From a halophilic archaeon (lineage in GTDB: Archaea > Halobacteriota > Halobacteria > Halobacteriales > Haladaptataceae): a DNA stretch of 64,000 nt. Made by a program: the position numbers and the translations under genes. The stretch lies in assembly GCA_003298465.1 (NCBI GenBank), contig QNGA01000010.1:124001-188000 (forward strand), in the 5' to 3' direction. Positions 53,091 through 63,363 of the stretch are shown one piece after another (position 1 is the first letter of the stretch; the number at the start of each line of letters is the position of its first letter). The notes under the pieces were generated by a model. It saw nothing but the letters and a program-made list of their open reading frames with translations, was not told the DNA's origin and made no database searches.

Positions 53091-54083
53091 ATGGCAACAG
53101 GCGAAACCCAGTCGGACGATTTCGTCACGCGCGAACCGGAGCGAGAACTCGGCGAGGAGCGCGAGGACGTCGAATCGAAAGTCGGATGGCGGTACACCGT
53201 CCGGCAGGTCAAGCGAGACACGACCGCCCGCATCGGCCTGTACCTCATCGGCTTCATGACGGCGATGGCCGCGTTCGCGTTCGTCGACTCCCAGTTCCTC
53301 GACTACGCCGTCGCCGAGGCGGTCTGGTACAACCCCAACCACGACCCGGCGAATCCGAAGATGCTCTATCCGCCGGTGGGTATCGAGAACGTGTACGGGA
53401 CGGGGTCGTGGGCGCATCCGCTCGGCACCGACCACCGCGGCCGCGACATACTGGTTCGGCTGGTGTACGGGTCGCGCATCGCCATCCAGGTGGGCATCAT
53501 CTCGACCGTCATCGGCATGGTCGTCGGGACGCTCGTCGGTGCGGTCGCTGGCTACTACGGCGACTGGATCGACGACGCGCTCATGCGCGTGGTCGAGACG
53601 CTGTACGCCATCCCGTTCCTCGTGCTGGTCATCGCGTTCATGGCCGCGTTCGGCCGCGACCTCACGTTCGCGATGATAGGCGTCGGCATCACGACGATTC
53701 CGGTGTTCGCCCGCCTCATCCGTTCGCGCGTCGTCAGCGTCCGCGAGGAAGACTACGTCGAGGCCGCTCGCGCCTCGGGCGTCCGCGACCGCAACATCAT
53801 CCTCAGACACGTCATTCCGAACAGCTTCGCGCCGGTGCTCGTGCAGGCGACGCTCCAGGTCGGCATCAGCATCCTCATCGTCGCCGGTCTCTCGTTCCTC
53901 GGGTTCGGTGCCCAGCCGCCCACGCCATCGTGGGGACAGATGCTGGCCCAGTCGCGCGGGTTCATGCTTCCCGACCCGTGGTTCAGCGTCTGGCCGGGCA
54001 TCGCCATCCTCGTCACCGTGATGGGGTTCAACCTGCTCGGCGACGGCCTCCGCGACGCGCTCGATCCACGCATCAAGAACTGA
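53091..54083 (+). CDS. Peptide ABC transporter permease (DppC/OppC type)
   Basis: A 330-residue permease that begins one base after the DppB stop. The acidic cytoplasmic N-terminus (~1-45) is followed by six membrane segments, [20 protein letters not shown] (the OppC hallmark) and the EAA loop [19 protein letters not shown], ending [18 protein letters not shown]. Confidence 0.9.
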   Translation: MATGETQSDDFVTREPERELGEEREDVESKVGWRYTVRQVKRDTTARIGLYLIGFMTAMAAFAFVDSQFLDYAVAEAVWYNPNHDPANPKMLYPPVGIENVYGTGSWAHPLGTDHRGRDILVRLVYGSRIAIQVGIISTVIGMVVGTLVGAVAGYYGDWIDDALMRVVETLYAIPFLVLVIAFMAAFGRDLTFAMIGVGITTIPVFARLIRSRVVSVREEDYVEAARASGVRDRNIILRHVIPNSFAPVLVQATLQVGISILIVAGLSFLGFGAQPPTPSWGQMLAQSRGFMLPDPWFSVWPGIAILVTVMGFNLLGDGLRDALDPRIKN

Positions 54084-54085
54084 CC

Positions 54086-55201
54086 ATGACGGAACCACTG
54101 CTACGAGTAGACGACCTCAGCACCCACTTCTACACGGAGGGGGGCGTCGTCCGCGCGGTCGACGGAGTGTCGTTCACGGTCGAAGAGGGCGAAATCGTCG
54201 GACTGGTCGGCGAGAGCGGCGCGGGCAAGAGCGTCGCGGTCGCCTCCGTCCTCCGCCTCATCGAGGCGCCCGGCGAAATCGTCGGCGGCGAGGTTTGGTT
54301 CCGGGACGAACTCCTGTTCGGCGTCGAGGAGGGACCGGACGGCGAGTTACGCCCCCGGGAGGCGATGCTGTCGAACCGCGAGATGCGCCAGCGAATTCGA
54401 GGCAGCGAGATAGCCATCATCTTCCAGGACCCGATGGAGAGCCTGAACCCGGTGTTCACCGTCGGCGGTCAGCTCCGCGAGGTGATCGAACTCAACCGGG
54501 GGCTGGACGAACGGGCGGCGAAAGCGGAGGCGATACGGATGCTCCGCGAGGTCGGCATCCCCGAACCAGAGGAGCGGTACGACAGCTACCCCCACCAGTT
54601 CAGCGGCGGGATGCGCCAGCGAGTCCTCATCGCGATGGCGCTGTCGTGCGAGCCGAGCCTCATCATCGCCGACGAGCCGACCACCGCGCTCGACGTGACC
54701 GTCGAGGGACAGATAATCGAACTCGTCGACGAACTCCAGTCGAAGTACGGAACGAGCTTCGTCTGGGTGACCCACGACATGGGCGTCGTCGCCGAGATAT
54801 GCGACCGGGTGAACGTGATGTATCTCGGCGAGGTCGTCGAACAGGCGACGGTCGACGACCTCTTCTACGACACGAAACACCCCTACACCGAAGCGTTGCT
54901 CGACTCGATTCCGCGGCCCGACCAGACGATAGAGGAGCTGAATCCCATCAGCGGCGTGATGCCGGAGGCCATCGACCCGCCGCCGGGGTGTCGCTTCCAC
55001 ACGCGCTGTCCGGACGCACGCGAGGCGTGTACGCGCGTCCATCCCGACCTCCGTTCGGTGACCGACGAGGACGGACCCCACCGCGCGGCCTGCATCAAAC
55101 ACGACGCCTTCGACGTGGACTACCGGCAGAGCGACCCGATCGAGAACGAGACGCGGCGGCGATTCGACGACGACCTCGTCGCCGAGGGGGAGAGACGATG
55201 A
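54086..55201 (+). CDS. Peptide ABC transporter ATP-binding protein (DppD/OppD type)
   Basis: A 371-residue ATPase: Walker [10 protein letters not shown]-loop [12 protein letters not shown], signature [15 protein letters not shown], Walker [14 protein letters not shown] and H-loop [14 protein letters not shown]. The C-terminal oligopeptide/dipeptide module has [15 protein letters not shown] and a final HRAAC, a cysteine set that binds an iron-sulfur cluster in some homologues. It is two bases downstream of DppC and overlaps the next ATPase by four. Confidence 0.9.
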   Translation: MTEPLLRVDDLSTHFYTEGGVVRAVDGVSFTVEEGEIVGLVGESGAGKSVAVASVLRLIEAPGEIVGGEVWFRDELLFGVEEGPDGELRPREAMLSNREMRQRIRGSEIAIIFQDPMESLNPVFTVGGQLREVIELNRGLDERAAKAEAIRMLREVGIPEPEERYDSYPHQFSGGMRQRVLIAMALSCEPSLIIADEPTTALDVTVEGQIIELVDELQSKYGTSFVWVTHDMGVVAEICDRVNVMYLGEVVEQATVDDLFYDTKHPYTEALLDSIPRPDQTIEELNPISGVMPEAIDPPPGCRFHTRCPDAREACTRVHPDLRSVTDEDGPHRAACIKHDAFDVDYRQSDPIENETRRRFDDDLVAEGERR

Positions 55202-56496
55202 GCGACGCCGCCACGCCGTCGTCCGCGGGCGAAGTGAACGACGGCGAGGAGCCGCTCGTCCGGGTCGACGGCCTGACGAAGCACTTCTCGAACCAGCAGG
55301 GCATGCTCGCGGGGCTGACGGTCGACGGCGACGGGGGCGGGTTCCCGGTGCGGTTCGACCGACAGAGCGTACGGGCCGTAGAGGACGTGAGCTTCGACAT
55401 CCGCCGCGGCGAGACGCTCGGGCTGGTCGGCGAGTCCGGCTGTGGCAAGTCCACGCTGGCCCGCACGATTCTCAGACTCCTCGAACCGACGGCCGGGAGC
55501 GTGTACTTCAAGGGCGAAGACGTGGCGTCGATGGACGGCGAACGGTTGCGCTCGCGGCGCGCCGACATGCAGATGATATTCCAGGACCCCCAGTCGAGTC
55601 TCGACCCGCGGATGAAGGTCGGTCGCATCGTCGAGGAACCGCTGAAGGCCCACGGGATGCTGGACGAGGAGGGACGCGAGGACCACGCCCGGGAACTGCT
55701 CGAGAAGGTCGGACTCGACCAGCAACACTACAACCGCTACCCACACGAGTTCTCCGGCGGCCAGCGCCAGCGCATCAACCTGGCCCGGGCGCTGTCGGTC
55801 GAACCCGACTTCATCGTCTGCGACGAACCGGTGTCGGCGCTCGACGTGTCGATACAGGCCCAGGTGCTGAACACGATGCGTCGCCTCCAGCGGGAGTTCG
55901 GCCTGACCTACCTGTTCATCGCGCACGACCTGAGCGTCATCCGGCACATCTCCGACCGCGTGGCCGTGATGTATCTCGGCCAGCTGGTCGAACTCGCCGA
56001 CAAGGAGGAACTGTTCGAGAACCCGCAGCATCCGTACACGCGGGCGTTGCTCGACTCGATTCCGGTTCCTGACCCGCGCGAGACCGGAACGCGCGGCGTA
56101 CTGGAAGGCGACGTGCCCAGTCCCATCGACCCGCCGTCGGGGTGTCGGTTCCGCACCAGATGCCCCCGGCTCATCGCGCCGCCCGAGTACGACCTCGCCG
56201 ACGAGGAGTGGGCGAACGTCCGACGGTTCGTGCGGGCGGTCGACCGGCGGTCGTTCGACGTCGACGAGACGGACCCCACCGAGACGTTCTTCGCCGACGC
56301 CACGCCCCGGGGGGACGCCGGACGCATCGTCGACGAGGCCATCGACCGCGTGCTGGCCGGCGACTGGGAGACGGCGAGCGAACTCCTGAACAAGTCGTTC
56401 GCCGAGCGGAGCATCTGCGCCCGCGAAGTCCCCGACTACGAGGTGCCGTCGGAGTACGGCGGCCGCCACTTCGCGGCCTGTCACCTTCACCGGTGA
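55198..56496 (+). CDS. Peptide ABC transporter ATP-binding protein (DppF/OppF type)
   Basis: A 432-residue ATPase, longer than the usual ~330. Walker [27 protein letters not shown], signature [15 protein letters not shown], Walker [14 protein letters not shown] and [14 protein letters not shown] are intact. The C-terminal module starts [11 protein letters not shown] but the closing Cys and HFAACHLH lie ~90 residues later, separated by an acidic insertion ([20 protein letters not shown]). Last gene of the operon; its 3' end overlaps the convergent hypothetical gene by about 10 bases. Confidence 0.88.
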   Translation: MSDAATPSSAGEVNDGEEPLVRVDGLTKHFSNQQGMLAGLTVDGDGGGFPVRFDRQSVRAVEDVSFDIRRGETLGLVGESGCGKSTLARTILRLLEPTAGSVYFKGEDVASMDGERLRSRRADMQMIFQDPQSSLDPRMKVGRIVEEPLKAHGMLDEEGREDHARELLEKVGLDQQHYNRYPHEFSGGQRQRINLARALSVEPDFIVCDEPVSALDVSIQAQVLNTMRRLQREFGLTYLFIAHDLSVIRHISDRVAVMYLGQLVELADKEELFENPQHPYTRALLDSIPVPDPRETGTRGVLEGDVPSPIDPPSGCRFRTRCPRLIAPPEYDLADEEWANVRRFVRAVDRRSFDVDETDPTETFFADATPRGDAGRIVDEAIDRVLAGDWETASELLNKSFAERSICAREVPDYEVPSEYGGRHFAACHLHR

Positions 56497-57008
56497 GGCT
56501 CTCCCGACCCCGAACGGCGGACGTCGCTCCCCGGCGCACGACGGTCGACGACGACGGTCGTCGCGTCGCTCGGCCGTCGGCCGTCGGTCGCCACGAAGGC
56601 GGCGATCTCGTGCTCGCCCGGCGCCGCGTCCTCCCGTTCCTGCTCGCCCGCTCGCTCGAACCGCGCGTCCCACGTCCGGCGGAATCGCTTGCGTTCGCGA
56701 GGCCGGAAGACGAACTCGGCGGACGTCGCCCGGCGGTACCGGGGTTCGTCGCTCGCTTCGAGCAGGCCGTCGACCGACCATCCCCACAGGCGGAGGCCGG
56801 GCGTCGAGACGGCCACGGGAACCGGTAGGCGGTTGCGGAACTCGATGTCTATCGCGATCGTGTCGCCCGGCCGGCAGCGACGGCGGTCCGTCGCGACGCT
56901 GACGGTGACCGCCCGGCGCGCGAGCGACTGCGGAACGAGCGCCCCGAGCGCCGACGCGAGGTAGTTGCGCCCCGGAAACCCGAAACGGTCGTCGTCAGCG
57001 TCGTTCAT
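56487..57008 (-). CDS. Conserved haloarchaeal protein, Ig-like fold predicted
   Basis: A 173-residue protein of unknown function. It has beta-strand-rich segments ([40 protein letters not shown]) that resemble Ig-like or arrestin-like sandwich domains with a GDxIxIxIEFxNR strand. There is no signal peptide or membrane segment. It does not resemble its neighbours. Start at the ATG at 57008 (MNDADDDRF). Confidence 0.5.
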   Translation of the reverse strand: MNDADDDRFGFPGRNYLASALGALVPQSLARRAVTVSVATDRRRCRPGDTIAIDIEFRNRLPVPVAVSTPGLRLWGWSVDGLLEASDEPRYRRATSAEFVFRPRERKRFRRTWDARFERAGEQEREDAAPGEHEIAAFVATDGRRPSDATTVVVDRRAPGSDVRRSGSGEPHR

Positions 57009-57152
57009 GCGTGTTCAGTGGAACGTTCGGGCGAGAACGACGGTCGGCCGTCCCGTCGCACTGACCGTCCCCGCCGTCCGGTGGTTCACCGGTACCACGG
57101 TCCCGCGTCAGTCAAATCTTCCGGGGGCGGAATCGAACGCGAGAGCGGACGC

Positions 57153-58082
57153 TCACGAGGACCGGTATCGACCGGACCAGTCCACCGGCCCGTGGTCGAG
57201 CGCCGTAATCCTCGCGCGCCAGTAGGGGAGGTTCCCGTCCGGCAGGTTCCACTCCACCTCGGCGTCGACGGGGACGAACATCCCGTTTCTGCGCCGGTAG
57301 TTCCTGAAATAGCCCGTCCACCGGGTCGGCTCGAAGCCACCGTCGACCCGCCGGTAACGGTCCTCGGCGACGACGCGCTCGACCGTGTTCCGGTCGTCGA
57401 AGTGGAAGACCAGCGAGACCGTGGTTCCGTCGTGGTCGAGCGTCGCCCGCGCCGACCGCCCGTCGATCGACTCCCACTCGACGCCCTCGGCCGGCAAGAG
57501 GGCCGTCGGGAACCAGACGCTCTCGGCGAGATACCGCATCAGTTCTCCGGCGTTCGTCTCCGGGGACGGTTCGGCCTCGGCCACCGTGACGGCCGAGAGA
57601 AGTCGGGCGCGAAGCGACCCCTCGCCGTCCCTGTACTGGTCGACGACGCGAACCGGGACGAACGGTGCCATCGCTATCGTGGCGTCCCAGACGAACCCCG
57701 GGGGGTCGACGGTGTAGTGCTGGGTCGCTTCGAGCGTTCGCCACGGCGCGTCCGCGTCGCCGAGTCGGAACTGGCCGCGCTGCTCCAGCCGGACCGTCCG
57801 CACGTACGGCTGGCCCTCTTCGAGGACGGTGTCGAAGTATCGCCGTACGGGGGCCGGTAGCCCCTCGACGTCGTCCCTCGTGAACGCGCGCTCCGAGCGA
57901 GCGTCGGCAGCTCCCAGCAGCTCCTCGACGAGTCTGGCACGGGAGCGCTCCAGTCGGAGCTTGGCGACGAGGACGACGCCGGCCACGAGCGCGGCGAGTC
58001 CCCCGACGACCGTCCGCCGCGAGACCGACGGTCGAACTCCCTCCCCTCCGACGTCCGCGTCTGGTGAGTCGATCGACGTCAT
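57153..58082 (-). CDS. DUF6544-like protein with N-terminal membrane anchor
   Basis: A 309-residue protein with one N-terminal hydrophobic helix (TVVGGLAALVAGVVLVAKL, ~24-42) after SVSRRTV, so either an anchor or a twin-arginine-like signal. The core begins LPAPVRRYFDTVLEEGQPYV, the hallmark of DUF6544 (lipoprotein-localisation-like half-barrel), with WDATIAMAPFVPVRVVDQY and ESVWFPTALLPAEGVEWES. Function unknown; possibly binds lipid. Confidence 0.65.
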   Translation of the reverse strand: MTSIDSPDADVGGEGVRPSVSRRTVVGGLAALVAGVVLVAKLRLERSRARLVEELLGAADARSERAFTRDDVEGLPAPVRRYFDTVLEEGQPYVRTVRLEQRGQFRLGDADAPWRTLEATQHYTVDPPGFVWDATIAMAPFVPVRVVDQYRDGEGSLRARLLSAVTVAEAEPSPETNAGELMRYLAESVWFPTALLPAEGVEWESIDGRSARATLDHDGTTVSLVFHFDDRNTVERVVAEDRYRRVDGGFEPTRWTGYFRNYRRRNGMFVPVDAEVEWNLPDGNLPYWRARITALDHGPVDWSGRYRSS

Positions 58083-58286
58083 CGTAGGTCCCGTCTACTC
58101 CGTCTCCCTCGCGTCGGATATACCCCGGAGTCGGTTCTCACCCGCCGCGAACCACCTCCGTCCCGGCCGGACGAAAGGAAGGCGTTGTCCCCGCCCCGAC
58201 GGCCGCCGGACGGCGCTGCTCGGGAACGGCGTCGTCCGAGTCAGAATCGGAACCGCTATGAGCGGGCCCCCCGAGGTTCGGGCTCC

Positions 58287-59111
58287 ATGACGAGCAGCGA
58301 CACCGAGTCCCGAGGGGACCTCGACCTCGACGTCGGCTTCACCCTCGGTCTCGACCTGCCGTTCGAGAGGAGCGTCGAGTGGGCCGCCGACGTCGGGTTC
58401 GCGTTCGTGGAACTACTGCTCGACGGCCGGTACGCCCGCGAGCGCATCGCCGACCGGCGCGACGCGATGCGGGGGACGCTCGCCGACGCCGGGGTCGGCC
58501 TCGTCGTTCACCTCCCGTTCACCGTCGACCCCGGGTCGCCGTTCACCCCCGTCCGGGACGGCGCCGTCGCCGAGTTCACCGCCGGCATGGACCTAGCGGC
58601 CGGTCTCGGCGCGGAGACGGTCGTGTTCCATCCCTCCTCGGACGCCTGGGAGCTCGGCTGGACCGAGTCCGAGCGCCGCGAGTTCGTCCACGCGAGCCTC
58701 GACGAACTGATTCCCGCGGCTCGCGAACGCGGCCTGGTTCCCTGCGTCGAGAACGTCGTCTCCAGTTACTACGACGCGACCGCGTTCCCGGAACTGCTGG
58801 AGCGGTACCCCGACGCGTCGATGACGTTCGACACCAGCCACGCGCTGCTCGCCGGGATGGACGAGACCGAGATGGCGCGGTTCTGCCGCGAGCACGCCGA
58901 CCGAATCGGACACCTCCACCTGGTCGACACCCGCGGCGGTGACGACGAGCATCTCCCCGTCGGGATGGGTCGCATCGACTTCGCGACGGTGTTCGCGGGT
59001 CTCGCGGACGCCGACTGGTCCGGCACGGCGACGCTGGAGGTCGGGACCGAGGACTACGACACCATCGCCCTCGGGAAGGACCACGTCGAGGAACTGCTGG
59101 CGACCGTCTGA
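58287..59111 (+). CDS. Sugar phosphate isomerase/epimerase (xylose-isomerase-like TIM barrel)
   Basis: A 274-residue AP-endonuclease-2/xylose-isomerase-like barrel. The metal-binding pattern is VVHLPFTVDPGSPF, ETVVFHPSSDAW, VPCVENVVSSYYDAT, MTFDTSHALLAG, IGHLHLVDTRGGDDEHLPVG and GTATLEVGTEDYD. It may isomerise a sugar or act on inositol-like substrates; specificity is not predictable. The ATG at 58287 follows unconserved sequence. Its location, 36 kb from the sugar island, does not tie it to that pathway. Confidence 0.8.
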   Translation: MTSSDTESRGDLDLDVGFTLGLDLPFERSVEWAADVGFAFVELLLDGRYARERIADRRDAMRGTLADAGVGLVVHLPFTVDPGSPFTPVRDGAVAEFTAGMDLAAGLGAETVVFHPSSDAWELGWTESERREFVHASLDELIPAARERGLVPCVENVVSSYYDATAFPELLERYPDASMTFDTSHALLAGMDETEMARFCREHADRIGHLHLVDTRGGDDEHLPVGMGRIDFATVFAGLADADWSGTATLEVGTEDYDTIALGKDHVEELLATV

Positions 59112-59269
59112 CTCCCGACCTCGTCGCCCGGCGGACGGCGACGGGCGTTCGCGCTCTCTCGACTGGGTCACGGCGCCTCGACGTGGCCGAACTCCAGCTC
59201 CCAGAGGTGTGCGAGTTCGCCGACGGCGGGCGTTCCCGGCGGTTCCTCCGCCGGCCGGGACGACGCCCG

Positions 59270-60391
59270 TCAGTTCGCGGCGCAGTTGTTCGGGCCGAGT
59301 TCGAGGTCCTCGGCGTCGTCGTCGAGCGGTTCGTCGCCCCAATTGATGTGTTTGATCCGCTGGTAGTTGTTGGGGGTGTCCGAGAGACTCTCGACGATAG
59401 TCTCGACGAACAGTTCCTCGTCGTCTGCTTCGACCAGGTGGAACAGTTCGTTGTCGGTGGCGAGACGCTCGAGCGTCGTCGCGAGCGGACGGACCTCCTC
59501 GTCGCTGAAGTGCCCGGGGAGGACGACGATGTCGTCGGGCAGGTCGGCGAGTCGCTGGAGGCTGTCGAAGAGGTCGTCCGCCGCCTCCCGAATCGCGTCC
59601 TCGCTACCGTCTTCGAGGTCGGGACGCCCGACGCTCCGGAGGAAGAGCGTGTCCCCCGACAGAATCGCGTCGCCGAACTCGAAGGAGGCGCTCCCGGGCG
59701 TGTGGCCGGGCGTGTGCAGGACGTCGAGTTCGCGGTCACCGACGGGTATCGTTTCCCCGTCCTCGAGCGGCGTGTACTCCTCGAGCGACCCGGCGTCGTC
59801 CTCGTGGAGGTAGTACGGCACGTCGAACCGATCGGCGATCTCTCGCCCGCCGCTGACGTGGTCGGCGTGGGCGTGCGTGTCGACCGCCCCGACGATTTCG
59901 AGGCCCCGTTCGTCGGCCATGTCGCCGTACTGCTCGACGTACTGGCTCGGGTCGACGACGAGCGCCTCGCCGTCGTCGAAGACGAGATACGAGATGCACC
60001 CGGTGCCCGGACGGACTATCTGGCTGACGCCGCGCTCGTCGACGTCGTAGGTCTGATGGACGCGCCCCCAGCCGCGCATCCCGTCGGTCATCGAACGCGC
60101 GTCGTACCCTCGCTCGTTCAGGAAGCCGGCGGCGTCGGACGACGTGATTCCGCCGACGCAGACGACCGCGATCTCCTTCTCCTCGGGAATCTCGTCGAGC
60201 GCCGCTTCGAGGCCCGAGAAATCCCCGTCGAGCAGTTCGTCGTAGATGGGAACGTTGTGGCTTCCGTCGATGGCCCACTCCTCGTAATCGTCCTCGTTGC
60301 GGACGTCGAGTACGAACAGGTCGTCGTCGTCGCGTCGTTCGGCTACTTCGCTCGGAGCGATGTCGGGCGATTCGAATTTGGTATTGCTCAT
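59270..60391 (-). CDS. Rhodanese - metallo-beta-lactamase fusion (persulfide dioxygenase/sulfur transfer type)
   Basis: A 373-residue protein. Residues ~10-112 form a rhodanese domain with Cys78 in VVCVGGITSSDAA; its loop lacks the classical CRxGxR form. From ~120 a metallo-beta-lactamase domain follows: THAHADHVSGG (172-182), HTPGHTPGS (226-234), SGDTLF (245-250) and LPGH near 293. This resembles persulfide dioxygenase/glyoxalase-II-like enzymes such as CstB, but with the rhodanese at the N-terminus. It probably handles persulfide sulfur with the CoA-disulfide-reductase-like flavoprotein encoded upstream. The ATG at 60391 is the best start. Confidence 0.82.
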   Translation of the reverse strand: MSNTKFESPDIAPSEVAERRDDDDLFVLDVRNEDDYEEWAIDGSHNVPIYDELLDGDFSGLEAALDEIPEEKEIAVVCVGGITSSDAAGFLNERGYDARSMTDGMRGWGRVHQTYDVDERGVSQIVRPGTGCISYLVFDDGEALVVDPSQYVEQYGDMADERGLEIVGAVDTHAHADHVSGGREIADRFDVPYYLHEDDAGSLEEYTPLEDGETIPVGDRELDVLHTPGHTPGSASFEFGDAILSGDTLFLRSVGRPDLEDGSEDAIREAADDLFDSLQRLADLPDDIVVLPGHFSDEEVRPLATTLERLATDNELFHLVEADDEELFVETIVESLSDTPNNYQRIKHINWGDEPLDDDAEDLELGPNNCAAN

Positions 60392-60653
60392 TCTGTGCAC
60401 TACTATTGGCTCGCCACGTATAAAGAATTCGCCCGATGAGAGAGGATGGAGGATAGACGGGATAGCGGTCGGAAAGGTGGACATTCAGATGACCGACGAA
60501 GAAGTATAGTGCAAAATTGGAAGAACAGTGCGATAAATCTCCCGTCAGCCCTCACCGTCGCGCCCGAACGCGGCCGGGAGCACGGCGGTCAGTCCACCGC
60601 CGCGTCGGCGCGCCAGCGAGAGGGCGAATCGACCGGTGCTGGACTCACGACCG

Positions 60654-62003
60654 TCACCCGTCGAACTTTCCGTTCAGGACCTTCGCCGCCGTCAGGACGG
60701 GGTCCCAGGTGGGACTGAACGGTGGGGCGTACGCGAGGTCGAGGTTCTGTAGCTCGGTGACCGTGAGGTCGGCGTGAAGCGCCGTGGCGACCGTGTCGAT
60801 GCGTTTCACGCCCTCTCGTCCCACGATGCTCCCGCCGAGAACGCGCTCCGTCTCCCGGTCGGCGACGAGGGTCACGGTGAGGTCCTCGGCACCGGGGTAG
60901 TAGCGTGCGCGCGACGACGCCGTAATCTCGACCGAGACCGGGTCGAACCCGGCGTCGCGAGCCGTCTCCTCGTCGAGGATCCCCGTCCGTGCTGCGCTGA
61001 GGTCGAACGCCTTGACGATCGCCGTGCCAGCGGTCTCGCCCACCTCCGTCGGCGCTCCGGTCACCGTCTGGCCGATCGCACGGCCGGCGCGGTTGGCGGT
61101 CAGCGCCAGCGGGACGTGGTCCGGTTCGCCGGTGACGACGTTGGTCGTCTCCGCGCAATCTCCGGCCGCGTAGACGTCCTCGTAGTTCGTTCGCCCGTAC
61201 TCGTCGGTGGCTATCGCGCCCGTCTCGCCGATCTCGATGCCGGCCCGTTCGGCGAGTTCGACGTTCGGCGCGACGCCCACGCCGACGACGACGATGTCCG
61301 CTGGCACCGTCTCGTCCGCCGTCTCGACGGCGGTGACCGCACCGTCGCCGGCGAACCCCTCGACGGGCGTGTCGAGACGGAGTTCGACGTCCTGCTCCCG
61401 GAGGTGGTCCTCGACGGCGGTGGCGACCGATTCGCCGAACGGCTGGAGGACGTGCGGCAGCATCTCGAACAGGCGGACGTCGAGACCGCGTCCGGCGAGC
61501 GCTTCGGCCATCTCGATGCCCACGTAGCCGCCGCCGACGATCGCCGCCGTCTCCGGCGCGGCGTCGCCGACGTAATCGTGAATCGCGCCCGCCTCGTCCA
61601 TGTCGTGGATGGTGAACACGCCGTCGCGGTCGAACCCCTCGAACGGCGGTTCGATCGCGCTGGCGCCGGTCCCGACGAGCAGGTGGTCGTAGGGCTGCTC
61701 GAACCGGTCTCCGTCCGCGGACACCGTCACGGTCCTTTCTTCCGGATTTATCGCGACGACCTCGTGGTTCGTCCGGACGTCGATGTCCCGTTCCGTCCGG
61801 AACTCTTCGGGGGTTATCTGGACGAGATCGTCCAGCGACGCCACCTCCTCTTTCACGTAGTAGGGCATGCCGCACGCGGCGTACGACACCCAGTCGCCCC
61901 TCTCGAACGCGACGACGTCCAGGTCCGGGTTCTCCCGCCTCGCCTTGCTGGCAGCGCTCATTCCGGCCGCGTCACCACCGACGACGACGAACGTATCGAC
62001 CAT
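60654..62003 (-). CDS. CoA-disulfide reductase / NADH oxidase-like flavoprotein
   Basis: A 449-residue pyridine nucleotide-disulfide oxidoreductase. The FAD site is VVVGGDAAGMSAASKARR (6-23), the single redox cysteine is Cys44 in SYAACGMPYY, the NAD(P) site is AAIVGGGYVGIEMAEAL and the second FAD motif is DVYAAGDCAETT. The C-terminal dimer tail LDLAYAPPFSPTWDPVLTAA is the CoADR hallmark. It would reduce CoA disulfide, CoA persulfide or polysulfide with NAD(P)H. It is upstream of the rhodanese-MBL gene on the same strand with a 262-base gap, supporting a sulfur-handling pair. Confidence 0.87.
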   Translation of the reverse strand: MVDTFVVVGGDAAGMSAASKARRENPDLDVVAFERGDWVSYAACGMPYYVKEEVASLDDLVQITPEEFRTERDIDVRTNHEVVAINPEERTVTVSADGDRFEQPYDHLLVGTGASAIEPPFEGFDRDGVFTIHDMDEAGAIHDYVGDAAPETAAIVGGGYVGIEMAEALAGRGLDVRLFEMLPHVLQPFGESVATAVEDHLREQDVELRLDTPVEGFAGDGAVTAVETADETVPADIVVVGVGVAPNVELAERAGIEIGETGAIATDEYGRTNYEDVYAAGDCAETTNVVTGEPDHVPLALTANRAGRAIGQTVTGAPTEVGETAGTAIVKAFDLSAARTGILDEETARDAGFDPVSVEITASSRARYYPGAEDLTVTLVADRETERVLGGSIVGREGVKRIDTVATALHADLTVTELQNLDLAYAPPFSPTWDPVLTAAKVLNGKFDG

Positions 62004-62101
62004 ACTGGGCGTACGTGGGGATACCGCTAAGGACTGGTGGTCGTTCGCGCGTCTCCGGAAGAGCCGAAAGCGTGGAGACGTCTCGGGCCGTCGTTACGAG
62101 C

Positions 62102-62641
62102 ATGAGCCCCGACTGGCGATCCCGCATCCGTCACAGACGCGAAGAGAAAGACGAGTACTTCGGCTCGAATCCCCACTCGCCGATTCCGTCCGACGAACGC
62201 GCGTCGTTCGACGGGCTCTCGTACTATCCCGTCGACGAGTCCTACCGGTTCGAGCTACCGCTCGACGAACACGACGACAGAGAGACGGTGACGGTCGGGA
62301 CCAGCACCGGCGGCGAACAGGAGTATCTCCGCTGGGGCGAGTTCCGGTTCGAGGTGGACGGCGAGGCGGTCACGCTCCAGGCGTACAAGAGCGACCCCGA
62401 CGACGACCGTCTGTGGGTACCGTTCCGCGACGCGACCAGCGGCGAGGAGACCTACGGGGCGGGTCGCTACCTCGACCTGGAAGCCGCCAGCCACCGGACG
62501 GACGAGGGGACGTGGATTCTCGACCTCAACGAGGCGTACAACCCGACCTGTGCGTACTCGGAACAGTACGAATGTCCCCTTCCGCCGACCGAGAACTGGC
62601 TCGACGTCCCCGTCGAGGCGGGCGAGAAGGCGTACCACTAG
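62102..62641 (+). CDS. DUF1684 family protein
   Basis: A 179-residue protein matching DUF1684: WRSRIRHRREEKDEYFGSN, GLSYYPVDESYRFE, VPFRDATSGEETYGAGRYLD and DLNEAYNPTCAYSEQYECPL with ending PPTENWLDVPVEAGEKAY. The family has no established activity; its conserved AYNPxCAY...CPLPP segment suggests a ligand- or metal-binding site. It is divergent from the CoADR-like gene. Confidence 0.85.
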   Translation: MSPDWRSRIRHRREEKDEYFGSNPHSPIPSDERASFDGLSYYPVDESYRFELPLDEHDDRETVTVGTSTGGEQEYLRWGEFRFEVDGEAVTLQAYKSDPDDDRLWVPFRDATSGEETYGAGRYLDLEAASHRTDEGTWILDLNEAYNPTCAYSEQYECPLPPTENWLDVPVEAGEKAYH

Positions 62642-62724
62642 CTACCGCCACCTTCGCAGTGCACGCCGAGACCGGATTCGACGCCACGTCGGGCCTCGCT
62701 CTCGCCGTCGACGTCGATAGAACG

Positions 62725-63189
62725 CTAGCGGGTCTCCGCGTCGAGTGCCGCGTCGTAGCGCCTGGCGACGAGTTCGACCCACCCCAGTTTCAGCCCCATC
62801 GAGAGCGCCGTCGCGAGCGCCGCACGGACGGGCTTTCGGGCGTACGCGGCGGCCAGCGCGTAGGCGAACGCGGGCACGTTCACCGTGTTGAGGACGTTCG
62901 GCCACCCCAGTCCCAACGAACCGTTGCCCGCTTCGATCCACCACCGTTCTGCGCGCACCGCTCTCGTCATCAAGCTATCGGTGTCCGGGTCCGGCGGGCC
63001 GAACGCGACCGGATTGACGACGGTCGCGAGCACCGCCAGGGCGACCAGCCGCCGGTCCCGGCGATAGAGCGCGAACACCAACAGCGGCGAGACGAGCAGG
63101 CGCGACCAGCCGCTCTTCGGATTCGAGTGCCGTTCCCAGAACGCGTTTTCGAGCCGACCGCGAAGCGGCGCGTCCGGTTCCGTGTCCAT
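62725..63189 (-). CDS. Small membrane protein, DUF6653-like
   Basis: A 154-residue protein with about four hydrophobic stretches (LLVSPLLVFALYRRD, LVALAVLATVVNPVAFG, VNVPAFAYALAAAYA, LATALSMGLKLGWVEL). FWERHSNPKSGWSRL near the N-terminus matches the W-(E/A)-RHxNPxSxWTR pattern of DUF6653 proteins. Function unknown. Confidence 0.65.
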   Translation of the reverse strand: MDTEPDAPLRGRLENAFWERHSNPKSGWSRLLVSPLLVFALYRRDRRLVALAVLATVVNPVAFGPPDPDTDSLMTRAVRAERWWIEAGNGSLGLGWPNVLNTVNVPAFAYALAAAYARKPVRAALATALSMGLKLGWVELVARRYDAALDAETR

Positions 63190-63363
63190 ATCACGGCTAC
63201 TACCGCCCCGACGATAACTCGTTCCGTCGCTTCGCGGTCGCTGCGGCGGACGACGGCACCGTCGGGCCGCCGGCGTCGGCAGCGTTGGCGAACGGTCGTC
63301 GCGCCGGCGAATCGTCGATCGGTCCGGTACTCGGCGTCGCTGCGACTTCGGACCGAGGTGCGG

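Noticed and set aside
53186..54085. Upstream extension of the DppD frame through the DppC gene
   Set aside because: The Arg/His-rich upstream part is the DppC gene read out of frame; the DppD start at 54086 fits the ATPase family N-terminus.
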